From Parvibaculum sp035325945 (GTDB lineage: Bacteria; Pseudomonadota; Alphaproteobacteria; Parvibaculales; Parvibaculaceae): a stretch of 64,000 nucleotides of DNA. Shown one piece after another: positions 33,998 through 42,117 of this stretch (positions within the stretch are counted from its first letter, which is position 1; each line of letters opens with the position of its first letter). A model generated the notes under the pieces. That model worked only from the letters and a program-made list of their open reading frames with translations, did not search any database and was not told where the DNA came from. Location of the stretch: contig NZ_DAOKYX010000003.1 of NCBI RefSeq assembly GCF_035325945.1, positions 83,789-147,788 on the forward strand, written 5' to 3'. The position numbers were made by a program, and so were the translations under genes.

Positions 33998-34019
33998 TGT
34001 TCTCTTTTTGTCCAGAACA
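33998..34019. promoter_or_regulatory. Inverted repeat TGTTCT-N10-AGAACA upstream of nrdJ
   Basis: The arms are at 33998-34003 and 34014-34019, 60 bp before the nrdJ start. The repeat is perfect. It does not fit the NrdR box or the direct-repeat LexA box of alphaproteobacteria as I know them, so the factor is open. Confidence 0.35.
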
Positions 34020-34130
34020 AGCCACAGGCTGAGACAGGTTAAAAGCCTGAAATGTCTATATGATTACCGTTATCCCCGATTTCCACAGGCAGGGCGGACG
34101 AATCTGTCCACATGAGTCGCGGCAGGGCGC

Positions 34131-34847
34131 TCAGCCAGCCATGCCGGCTTCGTCGAGGAGTTTTCCGGTCGCACCCTCGATGCGGGCTTCGAGTTCGGCC
34201 ATGAAGGCCTGCCGGTCGAAGCCCGGAGCTATCGGTTCAAGAAATTCGATGAGGATGGTGCCGGGGCGGCGAAGGAACTTCCGGCGCGGCCAGAAAAGAC
34301 CGGAATTGACGGCCACGGGCACGCAGGCCACGCCGAGCTGGCGGTAGAGGGCGGCGACGCCGGGCTTGTAGTCGGGGGCTGCCCCCGGCGCGACGCGGTG
34401 CCCCTCGGGAAAGATGACGATCGGCCGGCTGGCCGCCGCCGCCGCCTTGCCCTGCGAGACGAGGCTTCTGAGCGCATTGGCGCCCGAGCCCCGGTCGATG
34501 GCGATCATGCCGGTCTTGCGGGAGAACCAGCCGTAATAGGGGATCCACAGAAGCTCCTGCTTCATCACCATGGCGGGGTCGTTGAGGATCGCCGTGTAGA
34601 TGATCGTGTCCCACATGGACTGATGCTTGGAGGCGACGAGGACGGCGCCTTCCGGGAGCCTGCCCCTGATCTCGTAGCGTGTGCCCGCGACGATGCGCAG
34701 GAGCCACATGGTGAGGTGCGACCACTGCCTCATGGCCCATACCGACCAGCCCCTCGGCAGCGCGAGAAGCGGCGTCGCGGCGACGATGATGACGACGGTC
34801 GAGAGATAGAAGGCGAGGTTGAAGGCGATTGAGCGGAGCCAGAGCAA
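34131..34847 (-). CDS. plsC: 1-acyl-sn-glycerol-3-phosphate acyltransferase
   Basis: The enzyme adds the second acyl chain to lysophosphatidate in phospholipid synthesis. The 238-residue protein has N-terminal hydrophobic helices (residues 5-28) and the acyltransferase motifs: KHQSMWD (H-x4-D catalytic pair), IAIDRGSG, VIFPEGHRVAPG and VPVAVNSGLFW. It lies 21 bp upstream of the ydcF-like gene's end on the same strand, with that gene transcribed first, so the two may form one unit. Confidence 0.92.
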   Translation of the reverse strand: MLWLRSIAFNLAFYLSTVVIIVAATPLLALPRGWSVWAMRQWSHLTMWLLRIVAGTRYEIRGRLPEGAVLVASKHQSMWDTIIYTAILNDPAMVMKQELLWIPYYGWFSRKTGMIAIDRGSGANALRSLVSQGKAAAAASRPIVIFPEGHRVAPGAAPDYKPGVAALYRQLGVACVPVAVNSGLFWPRRKFLRRPGTILIEFLEPIAPGFDRQAFMAELEARIEGATGKLLDEAGMAG

Positions 34848-34868
34848 GCGGGGGTGTTCCTTTCAGCC

Positions 34869-35501
34869 TCAGATCTCCGGCCGCCGCAGAAGCGGGCGGG
34901 CATGGGCAAGCGTCAGCAGATATTTCGAATATTCGGCCACGAGCAGCTTCGTCGTGCCGGGAAAATCCCACCAGCCATCGAGATGCAGCGTGTCCTGCAC
35001 GACAGGGAAGGGCGTGATCGAGATGCCGGGCATGGCGCGCTTCAGCTCCAGCGTCGCGCGCGGCACGTGATAGGTCGATGTGACGAGGATGATCGAGCGA
35101 TACTGATGCGTGCGCACCCATTCGGCCGTCTCGTTCGCATTGCCGATGGTGTTCTCGGCCTGGCGGCCGACATCGACGCAGCAGTCGAACTTTCCGGCGG
35201 GCCCCGCGATCATGCGCCTGACGGTTCCGATCTTCACTTCGGGGTGGACGCCGGTGATGAGCAGCCGCTGGCCCTTGCCGTCTACGAGCAGCTTGTAGGC
35301 TTCGGTGATGCGGCCTTCGCCGCCCGTCAGCGCGACGATGCCGTCGGCGACCGGCACATCATCAGGCGGCCTGCGGTCGAGCTCGGCCGCAAAGACAAAA
35401 AAGCCCACGACATAGGCGGTCAGCGCAAGGCCCGCGATGCCTGTCAGGCCGCGCGCGATCCGTCGCCTCATTCCGCCTCGCAGCGCAGTCTCCGCCGCCA
35501 T
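34869..35501 (-). CDS. YdcF (DUF218) family membrane protein
   Basis: The 210-residue protein has one N-terminal transmembrane helix (about residues 20-40) and a DUF218 domain: DGIVALTGGEGRITEAYKLLVDGKGQRLLITGVHPEVK, then ENTIGNANETAEWVRTH and IILVTSTYHVPRATLELKRAMP. Relatives are SanA/ElyC-type proteins, with ElyC linked to envelope polysaccharide precursor control. The start MAAETALRGG has GGAAAG just upstream. The open frame seems to run on across the N gap toward ftsX, but that is a gap artefact. Confidence 0.88.
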   Translation of the reverse strand: MAAETALRGGMRRRIARGLTGIAGLALTAYVVGFFVFAAELDRRPPDDVPVADGIVALTGGEGRITEAYKLLVDGKGQRLLITGVHPEVKIGTVRRMIAGPAGKFDCCVDVGRQAENTIGNANETAEWVRTHQYRSIILVTSTYHVPRATLELKRAMPGISITPFPVVQDTLHLDGWWDFPGTTKLLVAEYSKYLLTLAHARPLLRRPEI

Positions 35502-35541
35502 CTTTCCGCTACCTGCAAATTTACGCACCGTTCCGGTGTCC

Positions 35542-35751
35542 GGGGACCGAAACGGGGGGTCCCGGAACGGGGGGACTGTAGCATAGAGGCGGGAGGNNNN
35601 NNNNNNNNNNNNNNNNNNNNNNNNNNNNNNNNNNNNNNNNNNNNNNNNNNNNNNNNNNNNNNNNNNNNNNNNNNNNNNNNNNNNNNNNNNNNNNNNGGGG
35701 ACCGAAACGGGGGGTCCCGGAACGGGGGGACTGTAGCATAGAGGCGGGAGG
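35542..35751. repeat. Assembly gap flanked by identical 55-bp ends
   Basis: Bases 35542-35596 and 35697-35751 are the same 55 bp, on either side of 100 Ns (35597-35696). Exactly 55 bp of identity at contig ends is what a k=55 de Bruijn assembly leaves when two contigs meet at a shared k-mer. The repeat is rich in GGGG/CCGG and contains internal copies of CCGAAACGGGGGG and CCGGAACGGGGGG. The left side also contains CCGTTCCGG, which can pair with CCGGAACGG. True sequence here may be shorter or a longer tandem array. Confidence 0.85.
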
Positions 35752-35752
35752 C

Positions 35753-36712
35753 TTAAAGCAGGCGGTGGAGCGTTCTGATGACGGTCAATCGCGCGGTGAC
35801 GAGGGCGACGAGCGCGGCGATGAGCGGCACGGCAAGGAGCGCGGGATAGAATTCCGGGCGCAGGCCAGAAGCCGGAACGAGGAAGAGGCTCGTGGCATGG
35901 CCGTATTGTCCGAGAGCGAGGAATGTCGCGACGGAAAGCGCAAGGCCGATGGCGCCGCCTCTGAGGCCGAGATGAAGGAAATGGCGCTCGATCTCCGCGG
36001 CGATGAAGCGGTCGCGCGCGCCGATGAGATTCAGAACCTCGACGACCTCGCGATTGGCGGAAAGACCGGCGCGCGTCGCGAAGGTGACGATGGCGATGGT
36101 CGTCGCTGCGACGACGGCGAGCACGGCATAGGCGAGCCATTCGACGGAATGCGCGGTGCGGATGAGTTCTGCGTGCCAGCGGCGATGCGTGTCGAGGCGG
36201 GCGCCGGGCGCCGCGGCGGCGATGCGTTCTGCGAGTGCGTCGAAATCGGGCGGCGAATTGGGGTCGATCCGCACATCGACGAGATGCGGCAGCGGCAGGT
36301 CCTCGGTCACATTGCCCTGACCGAGCCAGGGTTCGAGCAGGCCCGCCACATCGGCATTGGTGAGCGCGCGGGCGGAAAGCACGCCCTGCGTGCCCGAAAG
36401 CACATTGAGGACGGCATCGGTCTGATCGGCCTGCGACATGGCGGGCGAGGGTTTCACCTCGACGGTGAGCGCGCCCGAAAGCTCGCGCGCCCATTCGGCC
36501 GAGGTGTGGCCCACCGTGAGCGCGGTGCCGAGGGCGAGGCTTGCGAGAAAGCACATGGCGGCGACGACGAGAATGAGCGGGAGGCCCGTTGCGCCAGCCG
36601 CCGGCATGACGCTCCGCGTCTCGACGATGAGCGCCTTGAGCCTTTCGCCGAGGCCGCGCCTTTCGGCCGTTTCGTGATGGGCGCTTGGGCGCGCTGCGGC
36701 AGGATCAGCCAC
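35753..36712 (-). CDS. ftsX: cell division protein FtsX
   Basis: FtsX is the membrane partner of FtsE in the division machinery. The 319-residue protein has four transmembrane segments (about residues 40-65, 190-215, 245-265, 285-305) and a periplasmic loop with SGALTVEVKPS. SANREVVEVLNLIGARDRFIAAEIERHFL is the FtsX/MacB-type signature. The start is GTG at 36712, overlapping the ftsE stop by 8 bp; upstream ATGs in frame extend into ftsE. Its 3' end falls 1 bp after the 55-bp gap repeat, so the stop itself is well supported. Confidence 0.9.
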   Translation of the reverse strand: MADPAAARPSAHHETAERRGLGERLKALIVETRSVMPAAGATGLPLILVVAAMCFLASLALGTALTVGHTSAEWARELSGALTVEVKPSPAMSQADQTDAVLNVLSGTQGVLSARALTNADVAGLLEPWLGQGNVTEDLPLPHLVDVRIDPNSPPDFDALAERIAAAAPGARLDTHRRWHAELIRTAHSVEWLAYAVLAVVAATTIAIVTFATRAGLSANREVVEVLNLIGARDRFIAAEIERHFLHLGLRGGAIGLALSVATFLALGQYGHATSLFLVPASGLRPEFYPALLAVPLIAALVALVTARLTVIRTLHRLL

Positions 36713-37364
36713 GGATGGCGAGCCTCCCGTTGTTGAGCACGAGTTCGGGCGCGCCCGCCGCCTCGACCAGCGCATGATCGTGGGTGGCGATCAGAACCGA
36801 AGTGCCGAGGCGATTGAGCTCGACGAAAAGGCGCAGGAGCCGCTTGCCCATTTCCGGGTCCACATTGCCGGTCGGCTCGTCCGCGAGCAGAACGTCGGGC
36901 TGGGCGACCACGGCACGGGCGATGGCGGCACGCTGCTTCTCGCCGCCCGAAAGCGTCGGCGGCTTTGCGTGCATGCGCTCGCCGAGGCCGACCCAGGAGA
37001 GAAGCTCCTTCACATCGGCGCGGTAGCTTTCCTCCGACCGGCCCTGTATGCGCAGCGGCAGCGCGACATTCTCATAGGTGGTCAGATGATCGAGCAGGCG
37101 GAATTCCTGAAAGACGACGCCGATGCGACGGCGGAGATCGGGAAGCTCCGCGCGGGGAAGCGTCGCGACGTCCCGCCCGAACATGGTGATGAGGCCGCGC
37201 GAGGGGTGCGAAGCGAGAAACATCAGTTTCAGCAGCGAGGTCTTGCCTGCTCCCGACGGGCCGGTGAGAAAGTGAAAGGAGCCGGCGGCGAGGTGAAAGC
37301 TCACATCGCGCAGGATTTCCGGCCCCATGCCATAACGCATGCCCACATTCTCGAAGCGAATCAT
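36705..37364 (-). CDS. ftsE: cell division ATP-binding protein FtsE
   Basis: FtsE is an ABC ATPase of 219 residues. Walker A is GPSGAGKTSLL, the Q-loop VFQEFRLLDHLTTYENVALPL, the signature LSGGEKQRAAIARAVV, and Walker B DVLLADEPTGNVD; the switch His is in IATHDH. With FtsX it controls peptidoglycan amidases at the septum. The ftsE start lies 76 bp from a full CtrA box, hinting at cell-cycle control. Confidence 0.94.
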   Translation of the reverse strand: MIRFENVGMRYGMGPEILRDVSFHLAAGSFHFLTGPSGAGKTSLLKLMFLASHPSRGLITMFGRDVATLPRAELPDLRRRIGVVFQEFRLLDHLTTYENVALPLRIQGRSEESYRADVKELLSWVGLGERMHAKPPTLSGGEKQRAAIARAVVAQPDVLLADEPTGNVDPEMGKRLLRLFVELNRLGTSVLIATHDHALVEAAGAPELVLNNGRLAIRG

Positions 37365-37439
37365 GCGCTGAAAGGTATCATGGATGAAGGCCGCCGGAAG
37401 CTTGCGGAATGGCTGGCGATGCGCGCCGGCGCTCCGGTC

Positions 37440-37455
37440 TTAATCGGACTTTAAC
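37440..37455. promoter_or_regulatory. CtrA box TTAA-N7-TTAAC between ftsE and the zinc-ribbon gene
   Basis: TTAA (37440-37443), seven bases, TTAAC (37451-37455), again continuing as TTAACCAT. It is 76 bp from the ftsE start on one strand and 103 bp from the zinc-ribbon gene on the other. The match is direct; which promoter it serves is not known. Confidence 0.6.
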
Positions 37456-37557
37456 CATGATGCGGGTTTCAATAGGCTTTGGCGAAGAGGCTTCCCGCGG
37501 GATGCCTCTAAGCTCGCCACAGGTCGTTCACGGCTCAAAGTTTCGGCAAATACCCGG

Positions 37558-38493
37558 ATGATCATTACCTGCCCGTCCTGCTCGACACGCTATCCGGTGG
37601 ATGCGGCCTCCTTTGCGCCTTCGGGGCGCAAGGTGCGATGCGCCAAATGCGGCCATAGCTGGCATCAGGCGCCGCCGACCGATCTGCCCCGCAAAGGGGA
37701 AGCGGCGATCGAGGACGACATAGGCTTCGCGGATACGGCGGATGTGGCGGGTGCGGCAGGCGAGGCGGAAGCGCCCGCGGCCGATCCTCTGCCCACCCTC
37801 CCGGCTGGCGGTCCGCTCTTCAAGAGCAAGGCCGAGGTTCCGGCCTCCGCAGATGCGCCGGGCGAGGACGCATCCGGCGCCGACGCATCCAGCGCCGACG
37901 TGGCGCCGCCCTCGCAGCTCGGCAATGGCGGCAGGCTCCGCGCCTTCATTCACAACGCCGCCTCGACGCGGCGCGGCCGTGTGCTCGGCGCGATCGGCTG
38001 GGTGCTGCTCGTCGGCTTTGTCGGCAGCACCGCCTATGCGGGCTGGCACTGGCGGCAGGACATCGCCGTGCGATGGCCCGCGACGACGACGCTTTATGCG
38101 GCGGTGGACAAACCCATCAATCTGCGCGGCTTCGAGTTGCGCGGCGTCGGCTATGAGCGCCAGACCGAGAACGGCCTGCCCGTTCTCGCAATCAAGGGCG
38201 AGGTCGTGAATGTAAGCGGCGAGCGGCGCGCCGTGCCGCGCCTCAGGGTCGCGCTTTTCGATCAGCACCAGCGGGAGCTTTATCACTGGACCTTCGCGCT
38301 CGTCGAAAAGGACATCGCCCCCATGGAATCGGCGAGCTTCGTCACGCGGCTTTCGAGCCCGCCGGTCGAGGCGCGCGATCTCGAACTGCGCTTCGTGCAG
38401 AAGGGCGAGGATCGCGAAGCCGCGAAGGCCGAGGCAGAGGGAGATGCGACCTCGGGCGAGAAGATGCTCCCGTCCGAAACGGCCGGCCACTAA
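37558..38493 (+). CDS. MJ0042-type zinc-ribbon / DUF3426 membrane protein
   Basis: The 311-residue protein starts with a zinc ribbon: CPSC (residues 5-8) and CAKC (about 29-32) in the MJ0042 arrangement. A low-complexity Ala/Asp-rich linker, one transmembrane helix (about residues 140-160) and a DUF3426-like C-terminal domain (FELRGVGYERQTENGLPVLAIKGEVVNVSGERRAVPRLRVALFD) follow. Function is unknown. It is 3 bp upstream of hpt, and divergent from ftsE. Confidence 0.85.
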   Translation: MIITCPSCSTRYPVDAASFAPSGRKVRCAKCGHSWHQAPPTDLPRKGEAAIEDDIGFADTADVAGAAGEAEAPAADPLPTLPAGGPLFKSKAEVPASADAPGEDASGADASSADVAPPSQLGNGGRLRAFIHNAASTRRGRVLGAIGWVLLVGFVGSTAYAGWHWRQDIAVRWPATTTLYAAVDKPINLRGFELRGVGYERQTENGLPVLAIKGEVVNVSGERRAVPRLRVALFDQHQRELYHWTFALVEKDIAPMESASFVTRLSSPPVEARDLELRFVQKGEDREAAKAEAEGDATSGEKMLPSETAGH

Positions 38494-38496
38494 CGC

Positions 38497-39042
38497 ATGG
38501 CAGGGTCCGGCGCCGGCGACGCGCGCATCTCCGTCCTCTATTCGGCCGAGGCTCTTTCAGCGCGGGTGCATGAGCTTGCGCGCGAGATCGTGGCGCGCAT
38601 GGGGCCACGGCCTCTCATCGTGCCGATCCTCAAGGGGAGCTTCGTCTTCGCCGCCGATCTCATGCGCGCGCTCCACGATGCCGGAGCGGCGCCCGACATG
38701 GATTTCCTCAGCCTGTCGAGTTATGGCGCCGGCCGGACGTCGCGCGGCGAGGTGACGATCCTGCGCGACACGGAGGTTCCCATCGAGGGCCGCGACGTGC
38801 TCATCATCGACGACATACTCGAATCGGGCCGCACGCTTGCCTTCGCCAGGGATCTGATGGCGGCGCGGCATGCCCGCACGATCCTCACCTGCGTGCTGCT
38901 CGACAAGCCGGGCAAGCTCGCCACCCAGTTGAAGGCCGATTTCGTGGGCTTCGAATGCCCCGATGTTTTCGTCGTCGGCTATGGCATGGATGCGGCCCAT
39001 GCGTTCCGCCAGCTTCCCTTCGTCGGCTTCGTGGAGGAGTGA
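38497..39042 (+). CDS. hpt: hypoxanthine phosphoribosyltransferase
   Basis: The 181-residue purine salvage enzyme makes IMP or GMP from hypoxanthine or guanine and PRPP. PLIVPILKGSFVFAADL, SLSSYGAGRTSRGEVTIL and the PRPP loop DVLIIDDILESGRTLAFA are the family motifs. DFVGFECPDVFVVGYGMD completes the active site. It lies 3 bp from the zinc-ribbon gene and 3 bp from the response regulator, so these three genes form an operon. Confidence 0.94.
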   Translation: MAGSGAGDARISVLYSAEALSARVHELAREIVARMGPRPLIVPILKGSFVFAADLMRALHDAGAAPDMDFLSLSSYGAGRTSRGEVTILRDTEVPIEGRDVLIIDDILESGRTLAFARDLMAARHARTILTCVLLDKPGKLATQLKADFVGFECPDVFVVGYGMDAAHAFRQLPFVGFVEE

Positions 39043-39045
39043 GCG

Positions 39046-39429
39046 ATGGCGCGCATTCTCATCGCCGAAGACGAGCCGAGCGTCCGGGCCTTCATCACGC
39101 GGGCGCTCGAAGGGGTCGGGCACCAGGTCGAGGCGGCCGGCGATGGCAGCGAGGCGCTCGCGGCGCTCGAGCGGGCGCGGGCGGGCGGCAGGCCGCATGA
39201 GCTTCTGCTCACGGATATCCTGATGCCGGTGATGGACGGTATCTCGCTGGCGCTTGCCGCCGCGCGCGATGCGCCCGACATGCCGATCCTGCTCATGACG
39301 GGCTATTCCGACCAGCGCGAGCGCGCCCACGGGCTCGAGGCGATCATCAGCGACATTCTGCTCAAGCCGTTCACGCTCGACGAGCTTGTCGAGCGCATCG
39401 AACAGGCGCTGGTGCAATACCCGCGCTGA
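39046..39429 (+). CDS. single-domain response regulator, CpdR-like
   Basis: The 127-residue protein is only a receiver domain: the acidic pair in LIAEDEP, the phospho-acceptor Asp in LLTDILMPVMDGI, the Thr in LLMTGYS and the Lys in LLKPFTLDELV. Length and the LLTDILMP.MDG stretch resemble CpdR, which directs ClpXP-dependent CtrA degradation in Caulobacter. The identification as CpdR is likely but not certain. It is the last gene of the zinc-ribbon-hpt operon, whose upstream region has a CtrA box. Confidence 0.8.
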   Translation: MARILIAEDEPSVRAFITRALEGVGHQVEAAGDGSEALAALERARAGGRPHELLLTDILMPVMDGISLALAAARDAPDMPILLMTGYSDQRERAHGLEAIISDILLKPFTLDELVERIEQALVQYPR

Positions 39430-39431
39430 AA

Positions 39432-42053
39432 TCAGAAGCGCTTCAGCAGGCGGTCGAGATAGTCGAGTTCGATCTTCGGCCGGCCAAGCTCGCCCGCGCG
39501 GCGGCGCAATTCCTCGATGATTTCCCGCGCGCGCTGAATGTCGATCTTGTCGGGCACGGCGACATCGGCGCCGAGATCGGTGCCTGAACTCGGCAGCGAG
39601 CGGCCAAGAGGGTCCATATTGTTGCCATTGCCGCGTCCGGTCGTGCCGCGGCGCCCGGCCATGCTCTGCATCAGCTGATCGGCAAGCCCCTGCGCGCCTT
39701 CGCGCAGGCCTGCTATGGCCTGTCCCTGCGCGCCCGTCGCCCGGTCGGCGCGGCCTTCGCCGAGGCGCTCGCCCGCGCTTTCCATCGACCGGCCCGCCTT
39801 GTCGAGCGATGAGGGCACCTTCGCCCCCGACTTGCCGAGGTCGCGGATGATGCCGTCGAGTTCCTGCCGCAGCGCCTCCTGCGCGCGCTTCAGCTCCTCG
39901 AGGGATTTGCCTGCGTGCTTTCCGCCCGCCTTGCCGCCCGTGCCGTTCCCGCCCGCCGTCGCGCCGCCCTGGCCGCCCTGGCCGCTCTGGCGGAAGGTTT
40001 CGTCCATGAGCTGGCGCTGCCGGTCGATGAGCTTGCCCATGCGATCGACGCCCTGCGCCATCGCCTGCTCGCTCTCGCTCATGGCCTCGTTGCCCTGCTG
40101 CGGCACGCGCATGTTTTCCATGATCGCCTGCAACTGCTCGAGCATGGCCTTGGCCTGTTCGCGCGCGCCGGTGCGGGCAAGCTCGCTGATGGCGCTCAGC
40201 ATCTTCTCGAGCTGATCGCGGTCGATGGTCTGGCCGTCGCGGGGCGCGAATTGCTCCATCCGGTTCGGCATGTTGCCGCCCCGCGCGGCGAGCGAATCCA
40301 TGTAGCGCTTGAAGCTTTCCTTGAGTTCGTCCAGCAGCCGCTCGATCTCGTCATTGCCGGCGCCTCTGGCGAGCGCATCGTTGAGCGCGTCGCGGGTGCG
40401 GCGCAGATCGCTCTCGGCGAGCGAGAGATCGCCATCCTCGATGTGCAGCGCGGTCGCCCAGAGGAGATCGAAAATGCCGTTGAGGTCGCTCTCATGTCCG
40501 GCGCTGGTGAGCCGCCAATAGGCCGAGCGCAGCGCGAGATAGACGGTGGTGTCGTCGATATAGCGTTCCGCATCATGCGTGAAGGCGTCGATGACGCTGG
40601 CGATGCGGGGCGTCGATGCGGGGTCGAGCGCGAGTGCGCGGCGCTGCTCGACGATGGCGGCGGCGAGCGGTTTCCTGAAGTCGCGGGCGGGCAGCGTCAT
40701 GGCGACGGGCTCGCTCACACCTTCCTGTTTCGCGTCGTCCTCGGCGACGAGCGTGATGGTGACGGGCAGGCCCGCCCAGGGGTGCGGGGTGAGGTCGACA
40801 TAGGTTTCGCCGCTCGCATCGCGGGGCCGGAGCGTGGGGAGCGCCAGCTTGATGACGGGCGGGGTGACATGCGGCACGGGCTTCGCGTGAGTGGCCTGTT
40901 TCGCGGCGCCGGGCCTCGGCTTCGGAGTCGAAACGGCGGGCGGTGGCGGCGGCGGCGCGCCGAGCGCGATGCGCGCCTCGGCGCTCACCACGCCATAGTC
41001 GTCATGAACCTTGTAGGCAAAGCGAAGCGAGCCGGTGGCGGTCTTCTCGATGGGCTTGGTGAGCGCGATGGTGGGCTTCTCGTCCGGGATGACGGCGATG
41101 TTCCAGCTCCGGACGACGCGGCCGCCGACGGTCAGCGCGAATTCGGTCGCGTCGGCGAGCTTCGTGTCGACGACGTAGTTGCGGTCGCCGGTATCTTCGA
41201 GAAGTTCGGGTTTGCTGCGCTCCCCGCGCTCGCCGGAGGCCGACTGGAGCGCTGGCGGATTGCGGGGACCGTGAACGCGGATGGAAAAGGCGCTGTTCAC
41301 GGGCACGGTCAGCGTTTCGCCGTTCGCGGGCGTTCCGCCGGGCTCGGCGCGGCTCAGATAGATCGGCGCGCGCCCCGTATAGGCGGGCGGCGTGACCCAG
41401 GCTTCGATGGAGAGGGTCTTCGCTGCGCCGACGCCGGGCAGCAGGGCCGATGCGACGCGCCGCATCCGTCCGTCGCCGGTGCCCGCAAGCGCCACGACGA
41501 GGAGCATGGCGACGATCGCGCGCAGCGCATAGGGGTCGCGCGTGGCAAGGCCGGGCGAGGGCAGGCCGAGCCTCAGCTTCCGCAGGCGGTCCGCGACCCA
41601 GTTCTGGTGGGCGCGCCACAGCGCGGCGTCGCCGCTGCCGGGCGCGGGCAGGTCTTCATAGGCGGCAAGCGGCCGGTGGGCGAGACCGGACACGCGCTCC
41701 AGATGGCGCAGGGCCGCATCGCGGTCGGGCCAGCGCAGCCCCATGAGTCCGCGCCAGACGAGCCATGCCATGAGAAGGGCCGAGGCGCCGAGCAGCGCCC
41801 AGTGGAGCGCCATGGGCAGCCGCTGAAAGGCGCCGAAAAGGGCAAGGCTGAGGAAAATGCCGGCGAGCCCCACGGGCGGCCAGAGCGCGGGCCAGAGCGT
41901 CTCCCAGACGAGGAGGATGCGCGCGATCCCGATGCGCCGCTCGACGCGCGGCGGCAATCTGCGCGCGCCCTTCGCGGGAGCTTTGTCCTGGGGCTCTTTG
42001 CTATCGGGGCCGCTCAAATCTCGCGCCTCTCGCCGGGCCTGACACCGGAACAT
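39432..42053 (-). CDS. TIGR02302 / DUF4175 family membrane protein
   Basis: The protein has up to 873 residues. Near the N-terminus, two or three transmembrane helices (about residues 55-110 and 175-190) precede a periplasmic region of beta-sandwich type and a long helical, Gln/Gly-rich C-terminal third with REQAKAMLEQLQAIMENMRVPQQGNEAMSESEQAM. This is the TIGR02302 (DUF4175) pattern found in Hyphomicrobiales and relatives. Function is unknown. The start may be a TTG about 40 bases in. It ends 2 bp from the convergent response regulator gene. Confidence 0.8.
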   Translation of the reverse strand: MFRCQARREARDLSGPDSKEPQDKAPAKGARRLPPRVERRIGIARILLVWETLWPALWPPVGLAGIFLSLALFGAFQRLPMALHWALLGASALLMAWLVWRGLMGLRWPDRDAALRHLERVSGLAHRPLAAYEDLPAPGSGDAALWRAHQNWVADRLRKLRLGLPSPGLATRDPYALRAIVAMLLVVALAGTGDGRMRRVASALLPGVGAAKTLSIEAWVTPPAYTGRAPIYLSRAEPGGTPANGETLTVPVNSAFSIRVHGPRNPPALQSASGERGERSKPELLEDTGDRNYVVDTKLADATEFALTVGGRVVRSWNIAVIPDEKPTIALTKPIEKTATGSLRFAYKVHDDYGVVSAEARIALGAPPPPPPAVSTPKPRPGAAKQATHAKPVPHVTPPVIKLALPTLRPRDASGETYVDLTPHPWAGLPVTITLVAEDDAKQEGVSEPVAMTLPARDFRKPLAAAIVEQRRALALDPASTPRIASVIDAFTHDAERYIDDTTVYLALRSAYWRLTSAGHESDLNGIFDLLWATALHIEDGDLSLAESDLRRTRDALNDALARGAGNDEIERLLDELKESFKRYMDSLAARGGNMPNRMEQFAPRDGQTIDRDQLEKMLSAISELARTGAREQAKAMLEQLQAIMENMRVPQQGNEAMSESEQAMAQGVDRMGKLIDRQRQLMDETFRQSGQGGQGGATAGGNGTGGKAGGKHAGKSLEELKRAQEALRQELDGIIRDLGKSGAKVPSSLDKAGRSMESAGERLGEGRADRATGAQGQAIAGLREGAQGLADQLMQSMAGRRGTTGRGNGNNMDPLGRSLPSSGTDLGADVAVPDKIDIQRAREIIEELRRRAGELGRPKIELDYLDRLLKRF

Positions 42054-42117
42054 GATGCGGGAAGCTTGCAGACTTTCCGGGAAAAATCATGCCCCCCCGC
42101 CAATCGCGGAACCGGCC

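Noticed and set aside
34869..36554. A 561-codon open frame on the minus strand running across the Ns
   Set aside because: It joins ydcF to an off-frame part of ftsX only through the 100 Ns; both real genes have proper starts and stops of their own.
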